A stretch of 64,000 nucleotides of DNA from Rhyzopertha dominica (taxonomy: Eukaryota > Arthropoda > Insecta > Coleoptera > Bostrichidae), in assembly GCA_025024175.1 (NCBI GenBank), contig QCXZ01000003.1, positions 35,798,257-35,862,256 of the forward strand, read 5' to 3'. This document shows, one piece after another, positions 22,661 to 34,552 of this stretch. Made by a program: the position numbers and the translations under genes. The notes under the pieces were generated by a model that saw nothing but the letters and a program-made list of their open reading frames with translations, searched no databases and had not been told where the DNA came from. Each line of letters starts with the position of its first letter. Position 1 is the stretch's first letter.

Positions 22661-24609
22661 CAACATTTATGCCAAAAATAAAGATATCTCATTGCATCAG
22701 CCTGAATTCATCGCATTAATGCTTTAACCTGTAGGGGTGGAGGAAGCATCAATGACACGCATACAAAGAGGAAGGAATTAGCTGTGACGGAGACGACTGC
22801 GCTATCAGCTATAATATCTTTGGGATTGTCAAACATATTATCAGAATCTAGTCGAATGGCTATCACAAAACACACTACCGAGACAGCCGCATCAGGACGT
22901 ACAAACACTCCGTACAAAGATTCTCTTGCAGACAACAATACCACTAATAGTAGCAGATACAAGCTTAATAAGAATAGAAAAAAAGGAACATAGTAGTTCA
23001 GATGACACAGCGATGCATTACAAAGTGTAGGTGTAATACAAACGTGTAGGTTCTGTCTAAACAAGAAAATATTGTTTGTTCCGCATGCATGTGTTTAACA
23101 TAATTTGAAGTTATTCCTCTGATAATACTGAAAGGAGGATTTATTTCGCAAGGAACACTTATATTTCCCGTACTCATCGACAGAAGGACATAAGGAGATT
23201 TTATGTCCAATATTGAAGAGCTTCGATGGTCCAGTTCCTTCGTCCCTGTCTACTCAATTATACAAAACCATCTAAGACTGGCAAGCTTGGATGGACATTG
23301 GTCGAACTAGGTAACGTCGAATATTATTAATTTAGTAACATTATTAATTTACGTTCAGTTAGCAATGGAAACGTTCCGCACATCATGCATAGATAATAGG
23401 GATCAGTTCTGTCCCTTATTCCATTGTAACTGGAAAATTATGGGTAGAATGACTTTGCCAGTCTGTTAAACTCTTAATTTTAGTATCACAAGCAAGTATA
23501 TCAAGCACGTTTATGTGTGTTCGGACAAGTACGCAAACGCTAGTAATTACAGGATCGTAAAATGCATCGTAAAACTACTGCAAATAACTCCGGCTCATAT
23601 AGATGTATTTCCGGATAGGTGTCTATAAATTGCGGGATCACAGACGATACGTTTTCAGCTCTTGCGATGGAGTCATTTTCTGCAAGCAGGAAAATTTATA
23701 TTTATAAACAACCGCAATAAATAAAATAGGGACAGTACCGTACTCCTTGGTTTGTTCCGGGCTGGTGGTGTCTTGCTTGCCGTTGAGCACTAGTTGAGGG
23801 CTGTTACTCCCGATTTTAAGCAATTTGATCTCTATTAGATAGGAGTACTTCCAAATTGTTAAATTGCAGTGTTAGATTGTTGAATTTGGTTTTAAGTAAT
23901 TATTGGACGTCTTTTGCCTGTTGATCCTCATTACCACCACTTAGTATTACGATTTCTATATACTTTAGGAACTTCAGTACTTCACAGTAGTTAACAAATG
24001 TTCAACTTTTAAAATGCTAATTTTTCTCAGCTGATCTAAGTGAAATGGACTGGACGAGTATCCATAACTTTTGTTATGTTAATGATGCACCTTCCTATAT
24101 CTTCAGAATACTCTGTACTCCGTGTTTGTCAGCAGTGTGCAAGTGGCCGTATATGATATCAAAAAAGGCCTCATTGGTTTAACGGAAACGGAATGAATAT
24201 GATAAAACAAATATCGCTGCTATGGTGTGTTACAGAACGAGAAGTCTAAATGCCCTTGCTGAATACAGATGCTAGCGAACATTAATCATGCTAAGTTTAT
24301 ATAAGTACCATCAATAAGGAATATATAGTTCGTGTTGAGGGTCAGCTAAAATCCAGCCTTTTGTGAATAATGATTAAAGTGAATCATTATGTAGTATGAC
24401 AGCAAATCCTTTGATGGGCCACAGTGTATCGTTGATGCAAATGATATTTCGAAGAACAAGTGCCCAAAGCTTTTAAAAAGTGGAAAAAGAACACAGCCAG
24501 ATCAGGAATTGCGTTTCTCCTTTAGTCTTGTCTGTCGCGATTATTTTTTACTTATCTCTATATTTGCCCAATTGTCCTGAGGTACGGTTTGAACCTAAAA
24601 CACGTTCTA
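22661..24609. other. Intergenic, no recognisable gene
   Basis: A 118-codon minus-strand frame at 22708-23064 predicts hydrophobic stretches but matches nothing I know and is overlapped by an antisense frame. Treated as chance. Confidence 0.35.
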
Positions 24610-25330
24610 TTTTGAAAAAAAATGTTTAAGTTATAGGCCCGTTGAATTCTTTGTAATTTTAGCAAAGTTTTTGAGTTGTATCTACACTTTTATTTCATGC
24701 CACGTCGCTGATATCTGATTAACAGCATGGTTTCATTCAGGGTGGATCAACTGTTACCAATCCGACCACTATTACTGAGTTTGTAGCATTTGCATTGGCT
24801 TAAAGTTGACACGACCTTTGGAGAGTATCAGCTTGGTGTTCTTTCAGTGGACTTTGTCTCAGTATTAATAAGTGTTTAGTCATCCTTTCGTTTTTCCTTC
24901 CTTTTTTGGAAAGGCGCATCAGATCTAAAGATTTTGGCGTGACTTTTGATGTGAGGTTAAATTTCAGTGATCATATTCTTACAATTGCCAGTGAAGCGTA
25001 TACATTTGCTTATATGCTTAGATTTACGCAAGGAAATTTTATATATCTATACTTTGATACGTTTATTCAGCGCATTTTTAGATCAAAGTTGAAGTATATT
25101 AGTGATATTTGGAATCCCCACTATGATGTGCATATAATTAAAATCAAAACGGTGCAGAGAAAATTTGTGAAGTATTTGCATTTCAAACTGGATTATCAAA
25201 ATAATGTACTCTAATTTGCTCACATAACTTGTTTTATTTACCAAGAGTTAGGTCTAATATGCTACCATAATACTCCTAATAATTAAGAACCCTGTATTAG
25301 TTTGAAGCAAAGGAGGCTCAGTTTTGATCG
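24610..25330 (+). pseudogene. Internally deleted Jockey-type retrotransposon
   Basis: Plus-strand pieces, in order: YRPVEFFVILAKFLS (24633-24677), HGFIQGGSTVTN then TEFVAFALA (around 24730-24800), a gap, then DFGVTFDVRLNFSDHILTIA (from about 24930), LRFTQGNF, FRSKLKYISDIWNPHYDVHI and VQRKFVKYLHFKL, and a weaker RRLSFDRVY tail near 25320. These are the reverse-transcriptase finger region and the post-palm region of a Jockey-clade non-LTR transposon. The part with the YADD active site is deleted. Frameshifts separate the pieces; the longest open run is 24906-25214. Confidence 0.75.
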
Positions 25331-25429
25331 TGTTTACGTTAAGTATACTGTAAACAGATTTATCTGGGTGAATAATTATTACTTCCCCTTTTTAAATTAT
25401 ATTTTAATATTTTTCTTCAGTTTATAGAG

Positions 25430-25658
25430 TTTATTATTTTATAAGATAATATTTTGTCGGATAGATCGCTGTCTCTTGAAAACACTGACAAAAAGTTAAT
25501 AGTCTGACGTTTCGATTACACCTGTAATCTTTGTCAAAGACGAAGAACCTCAAAATTTGCCTGACACAAGTTCAAACAAAATTTTGGATCTATCCGACAA
25601 AATATTATCTTATATTTATGGACGCTGAAAGCATTCACCCTCGTATTTATTATTTTAT
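25430..25658 (-). mobile_element. ~200 bp hammerhead-like retroelement, copy 2
   Basis: The element at 25443-25645 is flanked by an exact 13 bp duplication, TTTATTATTTTAT (25430-25442 and 25646-25658). A perfect 27 bp inverted repeat (25441-25467 against 25587-25613) would close a long stem around the hammerhead-like fold. A ~30 bp tail ending in CCCTCGTA follows. 146 bases are identical to copy 1 at 13213. It sits ~100 bp downstream of a Jockey relic, probably by coincidence. Non-coding. Confidence 0.8.
25502..25541 (-). ncRNA. Hammerhead-like fold with U3-A8 core variant
   Basis: Same sequence as 13274-13313. Stem I is GTCT/AGAC, core TTGACAA, stem II GATTAC/GTAATC with loop AGGT, then GAAA and GTC at the would-be cleavage site. 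The exact conservation of this variant in both copies shows it was in the mobile parent and did not arise by decay here. Confidence 0.5.
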
Positions 25659-28359
25659 GTTTTTCTAACCTTTAATTGGGCTTCTGGCCTGGCCAGCCTT
25701 TCTAAGTAGTTTATTTAGATAAAAAGTTAAATGAAATAAAACACTACAGTATCGTTTAGCAAAATTCGCAGATACCTTGTACGAGACACTTTACCTGGTC
25801 ATTTTTATAGGCGATATATTATTGTGGGTTTATTGGTTCATATATTCAGTAATGATAATATTAGATTTTTATTGAAATATATTAGGAAACACACCTCTCA
25901 ACAAAACATCAATATCAGAGATAAAAACATGTCTACTCTTTCAAACTGTACTGTGAAGTGTCATCCCGCTAATGTATATAAAAGTGTATTGTTGGTCAAA
26001 AATATGTAGTAGATAGTAGTAGTAGAAAGGCATGATTCTAGATAGTATTTTAAGTCATCGCAATTTATAAATACTTCTTCCTTAAATTATGATCTGAATA
26101 ATCATACATGATTACTGTATTTGACAAAAGTGTACATGCAAGGCTAATGCATCCTTTTTGTTTAGGCACCCGGTTGACAAATGGAAGCAGGTAATAACGC
26201 GAATTCATGTTTACCCTCTCAGCAAACCGTAGCACATTTGTACATTAAGCTCAGCCGAGTAGGGTAGGTAACCAGCAAGAACGCTGTAACACGAAGCACA
26301 TGATATACGAACAGAGCATTAAAGCCGTGGGGAGTAGTTCAACACGACCCTGTATTAGTTATTAGCGACTGAGTTAGTTAGACTGGAATTACTTGCATAC
26401 ATGCATACATATTGCAGGTATTACGGATACTGCTTTAGATGCTGCATGCCGTGTATAATTGCGGGCTGCCGTAAAGGTACCGCGCTGTGATACAGTTTAG
26501 AAATTTATGCGAATGTCCGCTAGCTTAGTAGAAACACTATTTCTAGGTTGCTAGCAATACTGCAATATTACGGACGAAAGAACTTAACGTCATGAAAAAA
26601 CAGAATTTCAAGATTCTTGTTGTATACAAGAAACCTTCGTAAACTGTAAAGGAAGTTCCGTTATTCTTCTTATAAATATACATTGGGTGGTCAATTAGTG
26701 GAATAAAGTACAATAATTTCATGAAAAAATAAAATATTGGAAAAAATATTTCAGGAGCCTTCCGTTTTTACCCTAAGTACCATACTTTAAAGATACTTTC
26801 GATTATACAAGATACACAGTGTAACAGTGACGTCGCATGAGTATAACTTGAGTTTAATTTAAGGCTGTTTAAAAATGTTCTCGCCAACACACCTGGGGGT
26901 CTTTTTCGGACACCTTGCGATATTGTAAAATTATGTTAAAAATAAAGCTAAAGCGATATTGAAATTTAGAAAATAGTTTTGGCGCTAGTTTTGTAGAGAC
27001 TCCAAAATATTATATGGTGTGTCCTAAACAATATGGATCGTACCTCACATAAACAATATTCAATCGCTAATTTGTTGCAATTTTTTAAATGGAGCACCAT
27101 TTTTTTATGTTGGTGGATGGATCATCCAAACGTCTCTCATTTTTGTTAGAGACAAACAGTGGCTTAGATTATAATTTCTAGCAAAGATACTTTATCTCAA
27201 TAACTTATTTTTATCAGTTGGCTTTGAACTCCTTTACAGGAACAAACAGTATTATTGTTTAATATAATAACTGGTTAATATATTATTATGGCACTGTCCA
27301 TAGTATTTGGCCTATAATTAATTAATGAATACGCAGTGCCACAAGAAAATTTATCCTCAGAATATAGTATTTCGTTCAAATAGGGGCAAAATTTAACTGC
27401 ACAGTTGTGCTCATGATGCAAGGAGTTAAAGTTAAGCATATGATACAGTTCAATTATTCTTATATTGTAAAAGCATAGCATATCATACTGAATCCAGATT
27501 CCCGGTTTTGATCGCTTTACGTAATGTGATTCTGAGTATGTGTATTCATTGTAACATGATATCGTTGGATCCTCTCTATATGTTATATGTTGAAGAATTT
27601 ACATTGGTGTGCTTTCAGTTCATAATTTAAAAGCAGCAATTCATAGGTACTTACCTGAATTGTGGACCAAAGCTAATTGCGTCTAAATATTATGTAAGTA
27701 GAAGCTAATGGTGTTACAGATGCTAAAAAGCCAAGACAATAGATCACATTAAGACGTCATGTCGAAAATATTATATAATCCTAAATATCAAGAGATATTG
27801 ATAATTATTGTAAGAACTGTTAACACAATGGCGTGTTATAAATGTACAAAGCTAAAGTTTTGAATGAGATAAACTCTTATGGGGACTTATTAAATTCTGT
27901 AGCGTAGGAAATTTTTGTCTATGTAGCTCATGAGTCTTAGAAAAAACGTATTACCATTCAACTGTGTTATATGATTATGTGGCTGAAGTTTTCAAATTAA
28001 ATATAAAATATTAAACAGACATCCTGCATGTATGTGTTATGTGAAAAGCAGTTTACTGTTTTCTTTTGTTGCTGTTTTAACTACATAGATAGTTATTTTA
28101 ATAAATATCATTTTTCATTCATTCAACTAGATCTACACAAAATACCTCATGTATTTCATACGTTTCGCCTCTACGGCCAAGCGCTGTAAATTACTTTAAA
28201 CGAAAATCTTAGAATGCGCTAATTGTCATTTTTTAAATTACACATACAAAATCTTTCCTCTTATCTCACATGATCTCATGTTACCTAACATGACCTAAAT
28301 TTAGTAATTTGTATTTGCTACCCTATTAAGGCTATTGCATCAAATCATGGCCCGTAACT
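25659..28359. other. Intergenic, nothing recognised
   Basis: AT-rich. Around 27100 the string AAATGGAGCACC resembles a motif in the repeats near 53.3 and 53.6 kb (AAATGGCACCC, AAATGGAACACCC). No coding signal. The patch at 26200-26600 is less AT-rich but unrecognised. Confidence 0.4.
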
Positions 28360-29120
28360 TTTCACACAAAGATTTTATTTCTACTTAAACGACGTTCCTT
28401 ACTTATCGCGAATATAAAAACTTCACGGTAAGCGAAAAGGCCGAATCCCGTAATCAGATTTCGCTATTAAATAAAATTCCCGAAAATTACGTGTCATGTT
28501 AAACGGCGCTGTAGCAGATATTAAAAAACTTGCAAAAGTAATCACGGCGCTATCTCGGCGAAACATTGCGACCGCCGCGGGGCGGCAGGGGCCGGGTGAA
28601 GAGACCCCGCTGCGGGGGCGAAGTGTGGAGCGTCTTTGTTAAAACTGTTAACGAATCTTAAAATCCTTTAAAAAGCGGCCCCAACTTTATAAAGTCTCGA
28701 GATCCGATAGAGTGCGCGGTCGCTATAAAAATTAAGCTTCACACAGCGTTCATTACGCCGCCGTATAACCATAAAAAGTCCGCGGCCCGCTCCTACCCCC
28801 GGGGGTGGCGCGACGTTTCCATTATACTTTCCGTGCGCTGTTAATCTTGGAAAGTAAAACTTATGCAAACGAGTCCGCCGCGTGGTTTTACAAGGCACGT
28901 AATTTCGAGCGCTGGGGCTGGGGGCGGCCCGGCGCGCGCTTGTTTTTACAACGCACATCTCAGACGCGCCTGTCAGACACATACGCGCGTACAATACAAG
29001 ATTTATATCCGGTTTGTACAATGAAGTGACGGAAGAGCCCCGTTCTGACAGACGCGGACAAAAATTTGTCACTTTTTCCCGGCATTCAACTCACGAACAC
29101 TGGGGAAAAAGGCCTGCCCT
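28360..29120. promoter_or_regulatory. Large CpG-rich island, candidate regulatory element
   Basis: The most GC- and CpG-rich segment of the window. It includes a palindrome CCCCCGGGGG (28796-28805) and a hairpin CCCCG-CTG-CGGGG (28596-28608). TA-rich homeodomain-type strings (CCATAAAAAGT, CTATAAAAATTAAG, ACTTTATAAAGT) alternate with GC blocks, and TTATGCAAACGAG occurs near 28860. Overlapping open frames on both strands (28668-29072 minus, 28805-29029 plus) arise from the lack of AT-rich stops and look non-protein. Retained CpG argues for an unmethylated, constrained element such as an enhancer or a distal promoter. Confidence 0.45.
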
Positions 29121-30103
29121 CTTGAACCGTCTCTACAGAACTCCGTTCAAACAAAAACATCATTATGACACACAAAAACTTTGCACTGATAAATAACATG
29201 CAACTAAATAGCAAAGGGAGATTAGCAAAGAACTTACGAATATGCCTTGAATATGCAAAATCTGTAAGGGGACAAGACCACAACAGGTACATTTATAAAT
29301 AGTAGTAGGTCCCTACTAGCTAAGGTATAAAGATTTTTACGATTTTTCTCTAATGTTTTGGAAAATATACCGGAAAACACGGTAAATCTCCCTAAATTAA
29401 CACAACTAACATTTAAAGTTGGATTTACGTACCGTTTTGAATATCGATAGTTCTTCGCGAAATACTTAATTTTTGAAGGAAATTATCCGAAATCGTGGGG
29501 AAACGTTAGGTAGGGCCAAATTTGAGCGTACCTACACGAAAAAATTCATTTTCCCGACCATTTTGGGAAATTTCCTTTACAGATTAAAATTGTTGGGAAA
29601 CCTTCCACCAAAAGAATAAGTTTCCTCCCGATAGCTTAAATAACAAACAAAATAATTAAATGAATTGAATTACCGAAGCAAAAATATAAATTTTCATTTT
29701 TAATTGGCGTTAAAAAATACATCGGGAATATAGATGACAGGAATCTTAAAACGATCAACTTTAGCACAAATAGACGCGCCAAGGTATCCAAAATACGACA
29801 GTGAAAACCGTAAGTTGCTATCTTTTTTTGTTCCCCAACCAAGACCCCCAAAGAGAGGCATAAACTTGCTTGCAACCTAATTTGGAGGAAACATGCCCTC
29901 CGTCGCACGTATGGCCACACTGTGCTTATTCAATCACTTTAGTATGTACTATGTATATATACTACAAGTAATCTTTTGTTAAACTAATGCCCAAACCTAA
30001 TGGGTTGGCTAATTGTCAGAAACTGATGGGGCTATTAAACCAATGGAAACTATAAGCTCTTAATTAGAGCAAAGAAAAGTACTACGGTATTGATGACCAT
30101 ATA
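29121..30103. other. Intergenic, nothing recognised
   Basis: Frames such as 29636-29920 (-) are short and unrecognised. Confidence 0.4.
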
Positions 30104-31332
30104 ACGGGTGACAAAAAAGTTCTGATAATTTCTTACTTTTCTGTTTTTGGTGTTGATATAAGGTTTTTTGTTATTTCTGTTGATTTCATTGAATTCCTCG
30201 TGCAATTTTGATCTAGAAAGTGTTGTAATAATGTGGTCAATTTCAGTTCTGTTTGGGTCATGTCTCGTGAAAGTGAATGTGTCACCGTCGTCGAGTTGCA
30301 CAAAGCAAGAATGAAGAGGGCAGACATTGTTTGAGCGACCGGGTTCAAATAGGCCAGCGTCTATAGAGTTGTGGAACGCTTCGAAGAGACCGTCCTCGAA
30401 CCGGCCGTCCAACCACTGCAACCACTCCTGAGAACATCCAGAAAGTTCGGTGCCGAATTCAACGAAATTCCTAGGTGTTGCTGCGCAAAATGGCAAAGAA
30501 CCTTGGCATTGACCGAGAAAGTGTCAGAAACGTCGTCATAAAGAAACTGAGACTGCGCAGCTACAAGATTGCTCGCGTCCACTTTCTGAATGGGACAATA
30601 AAGGCGAAACGGCTCAAGAAATCTCGCCTGATGCTACACCTGCTCGCCGGTGCTTGCCGGTCGAAAGTGCTCGTCACCCACGAGATTTTCATGGTCCAGC
30701 CGCTCCAGAATCGCCGGCCAGCTGCTCAAGAAAGGCCAGCAGAAGACCGCTGCGGCGAGAACCATCGTCCGAAGTCATTTTTCGGTCTCGGTTGTAATTT
30801 GGGCCGGAATCTGCGCCACCGAAAGCCGCCGCTGGTCTTCAAGTTCAACGTCCATACCAGCAGGAAGTCTTCAACGACGTACTGGATCCGTGGGCGACGC
30901 AGTTCTTCTGCTCCGCTGAATTTACTCTCCAACGAGACTGGGTGGTAGCGCATTCCGCCAAATCGACAATCGCTGCCTGCGAGGAGCTGTTTCCGAGCTT
31001 TTGGGGCAAGGACGTCTGACGCCGAACTCGCTGGACCTCAACCTACTCGGTGTGGTCCATCCTGGATCAAAAAATCTCGGTTACCCGCTACGCTACCGTC
31101 GAAGCGCTCAAAACGTCTCTGATGCGCGCCTGGGGCGAAATTGCGGTGGAATGTATTGAAGCCAAAGGGGGCAATTTCGAACATTTATTGTAAATTTATA
31201 TCCTTGGTGTTAAAGTTATTAATATAACAAACGTTATTGCTTATGACGTTGATTGAATTAATTTTTGTATACGGTATTTCTATACTGTTGAAATTATCTG
31301 ANAAAAATATCAGANCTTTTTTGTCACCCTGG
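30104..31332 (+). mobile_element. Complete but dead Tc1/mariner-type element
   Basis: The left end GGGTGACAAAAAAGTTCTGA (from 30106) mirrors the right end ...CAGANCTTTTTTGTCACCCT (to 31330), giving terminal inverted repeats of at least 20 bp. They enclose one transposase relic on the plus strand. Total length is about 1.23 kb, usual for this superfamily. Outer TA target duplications are not clear. The minus-strand open frames at 30050-30582 and 30726-30953 are shadows of this transposase. Confidence 0.85.
30270..31193 (+). pseudogene. Frameshifted Tc1/mariner-type transposase
   Basis: Pieces in order: VYRVVERFEET (paired helix-turn-helix linker, about 30356-30390), MAKNLGIDRESVRNVV (30490-30540, DNA-binding second half), SKVLVTHEIFMV where the usual TDEKIF gives the first Asp (here T-H-E, so the catalytic Asp is lost), LQRDWVVAHSAKSTIAACEE (second Asp, about 30927-30990), SLDLNL then SVWSILDQK (third acidic site, about 31028-31075), and the C-terminus ECIEAKGGNFEHLL followed by TAA at 31191-31193. 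Several frameshifts and a stop make it non-functional. The longest open run is 30475-30948, but it changes to the wrong frame partway. Confidence 0.8.
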
Positions 31333-33059
31333 ACTTNGCATAATCGAGATTAACTCGAATTAACACCAAACTGCCTATCCTCTCTAAAACCACCGAAAAT
31401 GCTCCCGTCTGCGTCGTCGGCTATTTATTTTTTAACTTGTATACCTTATTTGAGACTAAGTCAACGATATATACTTTGTCTCAATTTGGATGGGCTTGCC
31501 TTGTCGACTAGTCTTCTCAATTCCTATAAACTTAATAAGTGCATGCTGGTCAATATCGGTTCAGAGACAGGTACGCTAGTTCTAGTTCTTGGCTGCACAT
31601 ATTGCAGCCCTCAGTTTGTCAAAATGCCTGGTTTAATTGATCGTCATTTACTCTTTATTCTAAGGAAACACATTCATAACTACATCTTCTACATTAACAT
31701 GTTCAGTACAATGTTACATTTACGAGTTCACAAAATACGGAGTTCTAACTAAATGTTCTTTATTTACAGACTATAGTATAGAAATATGCTAGATTCAAAA
31801 GCCATTCGCGGAATACACTGCTATCAAAATACTACTAGTTCAGATAACCACTATTCAAAAAATTACTCGTCCTAAGATTACTCTAAAACTCCTTAGAACA
31901 CTTCGATCGCTTTGTTAACTTGTTTACCGCTTTTCAAATCAGACTGAATTTCGAGCGCTTTTCGTTGCGCTTTATACGCACCAACCGACGAATATGGTCG
32001 AACGTACCAAAACCATCTTCCTGTTCATGGGAGCTTCGAGAACATACTGGAACAAGAAATCTTATACAACTGCGCAAATGTCAGTCTGGTTGTCTAATCC
32101 TTAGGAGTTGGTTTCCACATCATAATAGTATCGTTACAAATATAGTGGATAGGGTTCCTGCTAAGGACCTGCACTAGGCACTATGCAATTCGCTACTACG
32201 TAGTTGACGAATAAATGACGTGAGAATGTCGATCTTTGGAGAGAATTTCTGGCAACTACCGGGAAAACTTGTATGTGCGCCGTCAAATTTGATTTGATAG
32301 GATAAGAACATCAAACGGACAAAGACGATCTAAGTGATTGTAGTAATCTGTAGTGTGCGAACACTTTTAGAATTTAGTGTGTAACAGCACTTGACGCGTT
32401 AATAAAGGTTTCCTTTTAGATTTTTTCAAAGGACTCGCCTCCCTAAAGGAATGCGTATAGTATAAGTGATCAATTTAAAATATGCTTAACTGTTGCGATA
32501 TATCAGTTGATTATTTCCAATATTTCTAAAACTTCCTTATTTGTAGATTTGCCACTCTGACTTTTAGTAAATACTGTCCTTATACCTTCAAAACCGTTTG
32601 TGCAATAACTTAATTTACATACTTCTTACTTTCCTTTAGTCACTACGACTCGCAATGGTTGTCTTTATTTATGTTTATATGGAAAACTTGTAAATCCTTT
32701 AATATCTACTTATGTAAATGGTTCTGATACTACACTGGAGTACCCATATCCTTCTGGAATTATCCGGCACTCTGGAACTCCCCGAATGCCTTTGGAACCT
32801 ACCGATTTGCTACATGAGCTCTAAATCCTTGAATCCTTAGTACTTTCCTCTGACTGTTTTATTAATGTATTGAGTAGTGTACCTTTTCTGGAGTATTGTT
32901 TTTNACTAACTTGAATAATACTGTTCCGAATTTTCACTGTACGTTAAGTAAACGCACTGTGTTCTATTGGTATCTTATAGTAATAGGGTTTATTTAAAAG
33001 AATATTATGATCTATCGCTCACAAGTGATCAAAATATGTTTCCAAAAACGATCTATTCT
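31333..33059. other. Intergenic, no recognisable gene
   Basis: Frames at 31399-31752 (+, 117 codons) and 31920-32177 (+, 85 codons) have no recognisable domain. Between about 32180 and 32420 the sequence has moderate GC and ends in an AATAAAGG polyadenylation-like site, so it could be part of an LTR. I found no matching second LTR. Confidence 0.35.
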
Positions 33060-33440
33060 ATCAGTAAATTGTTCGAGTGATTCAGACATTGAAAGAGTGC
33101 TGCCTCAGTTGATTTTTCTGGAAGAAAGCCAGATTGCCTCTTTGCTATCAAGTTGTACTTGCTAAAAAATTGAATAAACGTTTATTTATAAAGCAATTTC
33201 TGAATTGCTTTAGAACAAAATTGAAGGTTTCATACATGTTTAAAGCTTCCTCTTTTTTATGCATTAAATTTATGTTTGCGTCCTTAAGTGACCTAGGAAA
33301 CAACCAGAGAGAAAAATGGCATTTGTAATTTCGGTTAAATATTTTTAAATATCCGGAGCAACAAGTTCAATAAGAAAGCAAAGACCACTTCATAAGCATC
33401 AGTATATTCCAGAAGAACGAGAAATAAAGAACAAGTAGGA
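33060..33440 (-). pseudogene. Non-LTR reverse transcriptase fragment
   Basis: On the minus strand: IFNRNYKCHFSLWLFPRSLK (corresponding to the common ...G.FPDSLK...V.P), then DANINLMHKKEEALNM, FVLKQFRNCFINKRLFNFLA, and after a one-base frameshift KYNLIAKRQSGFLPEKST with EAALFQCLN. This is the finger part of a reverse transcriptase (pattern KRLY.FL.KYN.L...Q.GFR...STE.A). The aligned run of about 110 residues has only one frameshift, although it is much diverged. The catalytic palm is absent. The overlapping plus-strand frame (33134-33328) is a shadow. Confidence 0.65.
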
Positions 33441-33839
33441 GTCTCTCTCGCAGTATCGGGGATGATCAAAAATTGATTACTAAAAATCAGCCACAGTTTT
33501 TGTTTTATTTTTCAATAAAACAATGAGGTTATCCTTGGTTTGTTTACGTAAGTAGTTATTGTACATTAGGAAAACGTAACGATCGGATACCGCGCTTAAG
33601 TTGCTCTCGTGTTTCCCTATATGCTGCGAAAACATGACCGCAATCCGCGGTTAGGTAAGTACATCGGACCACAATGCCTACTGTAAGAAAAAGAAAAATA
33701 AGGAAGGGAAACATGAAAACTTGGGTAACTACACCAGTTTCATATAAACATGCAATTGCAAGCTTCATCCCCATTTTACACGAACCTCCACAACCCATGA
33801 CACAGATCCGGCCCTGAACCCCAAATACAAGACGACAAC
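33441..33839. other. Intergenic, nothing recognised
   Basis: A minus-strand frame at 33556-33870 (104 codons) has one hydrophobic segment and many Cys residues but matches nothing I know. It runs into the CpG-rich patch. Uncertain. Confidence 0.3.
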
Positions 33840-34145
33840 GGCGGCAGTGGCGATCCTCCCGAACGAGCAAGTCGAGTGTCGTCGCGCCTCGCCCCGGCCG
33901 CCTGGACCACGGTCAGCTGTCAACCATCACTCACACACGCTAGGCCGCTACATGCTTTTGTACTTAGTCCTGTGTTGGTCCTAATTGTGTTGGAAAGCTG
34001 TGGCGGGAACCCCTTCTTTGAGAGGCGGCACCGTCGGTCGCCGCCGCGACGTATCAATTATGGCGGAGGTGCCGACAGACCGCTCCAGCTAAACGTCACT
34101 CGCAACCACACACGACTTTCTTCGACGAAACTGCTGCGATGAGTT
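33840..34145 (+). promoter_or_regulatory. CpG-rich patch, possible promoter or 5' exon
   Basis: An abrupt GC- and CpG-rich block. It contains a short ORF with a reasonable start context, CAATTATGGCGGAGG (ATG 34060-34062), ending at TAA 34090-34092 after ten codons. A longer 88-codon frame (33876-34142) is open across the patch and is Arg- and Pro-rich, as expected from GC-rich non-coding DNA. It could be a 5' untranslated exon with an upstream ORF or an enhancer. No splice-joined partner was identified. Confidence 0.3.
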
Positions 34146-34547
34146 ACNATTGTGCGTACTGGGTATCGTGAGCAGTTTGNGAAGNTCAAGGTTACCTAAA
34201 CAAATTGTTTTTTTTTTTAATTTCTTGGTTGTTATGTTGACTCTAAAGCACTTGCATAAGTTGAGCCTAACTGACTTTCCAGTTTCTAGTTTATATGGTA
34301 GTGGTAAAATGACGCATGGAGTCAGAATTTTGTCATTCAACTTTATTCCATTTTATTTTAAAATTCGTTCAATGTCATAATATGACAAAGCTTTAAATGG
34401 TGCTACCGGCGTTCCAGATATACGTTAATATCATTTTTGAAGTAGCAAGCCCACATCCTTTCACAAAAACTGATATACAGTACCAGCGTATCCCTTACGT
34501 AACCCCTCTACAGTTTAAAATTAAAAAAGCGCTTTCTACCAAACTCA

Positions 34548-34552
<5 letters not shown>

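Noticed and set aside
23964..23990. TAGGAACTTCAGTACTTCAC resembling miR-276
   Set aside because: Only the first 11 bases match and no complementary arm is found nearby.
28668..29072. 134-codon minus-strand frame in the CpG island
   Set aside because: Arg-rich composition and overlapping plus-strand frames indicate stop depletion from high GC and not coding.
30050..30582. Overlapping minus-strand frames of 71-148 codons
   Set aside because: They lie antisense to the plus-strand transposase, whose motifs are recognisable.
31399..31752. 117-codon plus-strand frame after the Tc1/mariner element
   Set aside because: No recognisable motif and not continuous with the transposase, so probably chance.
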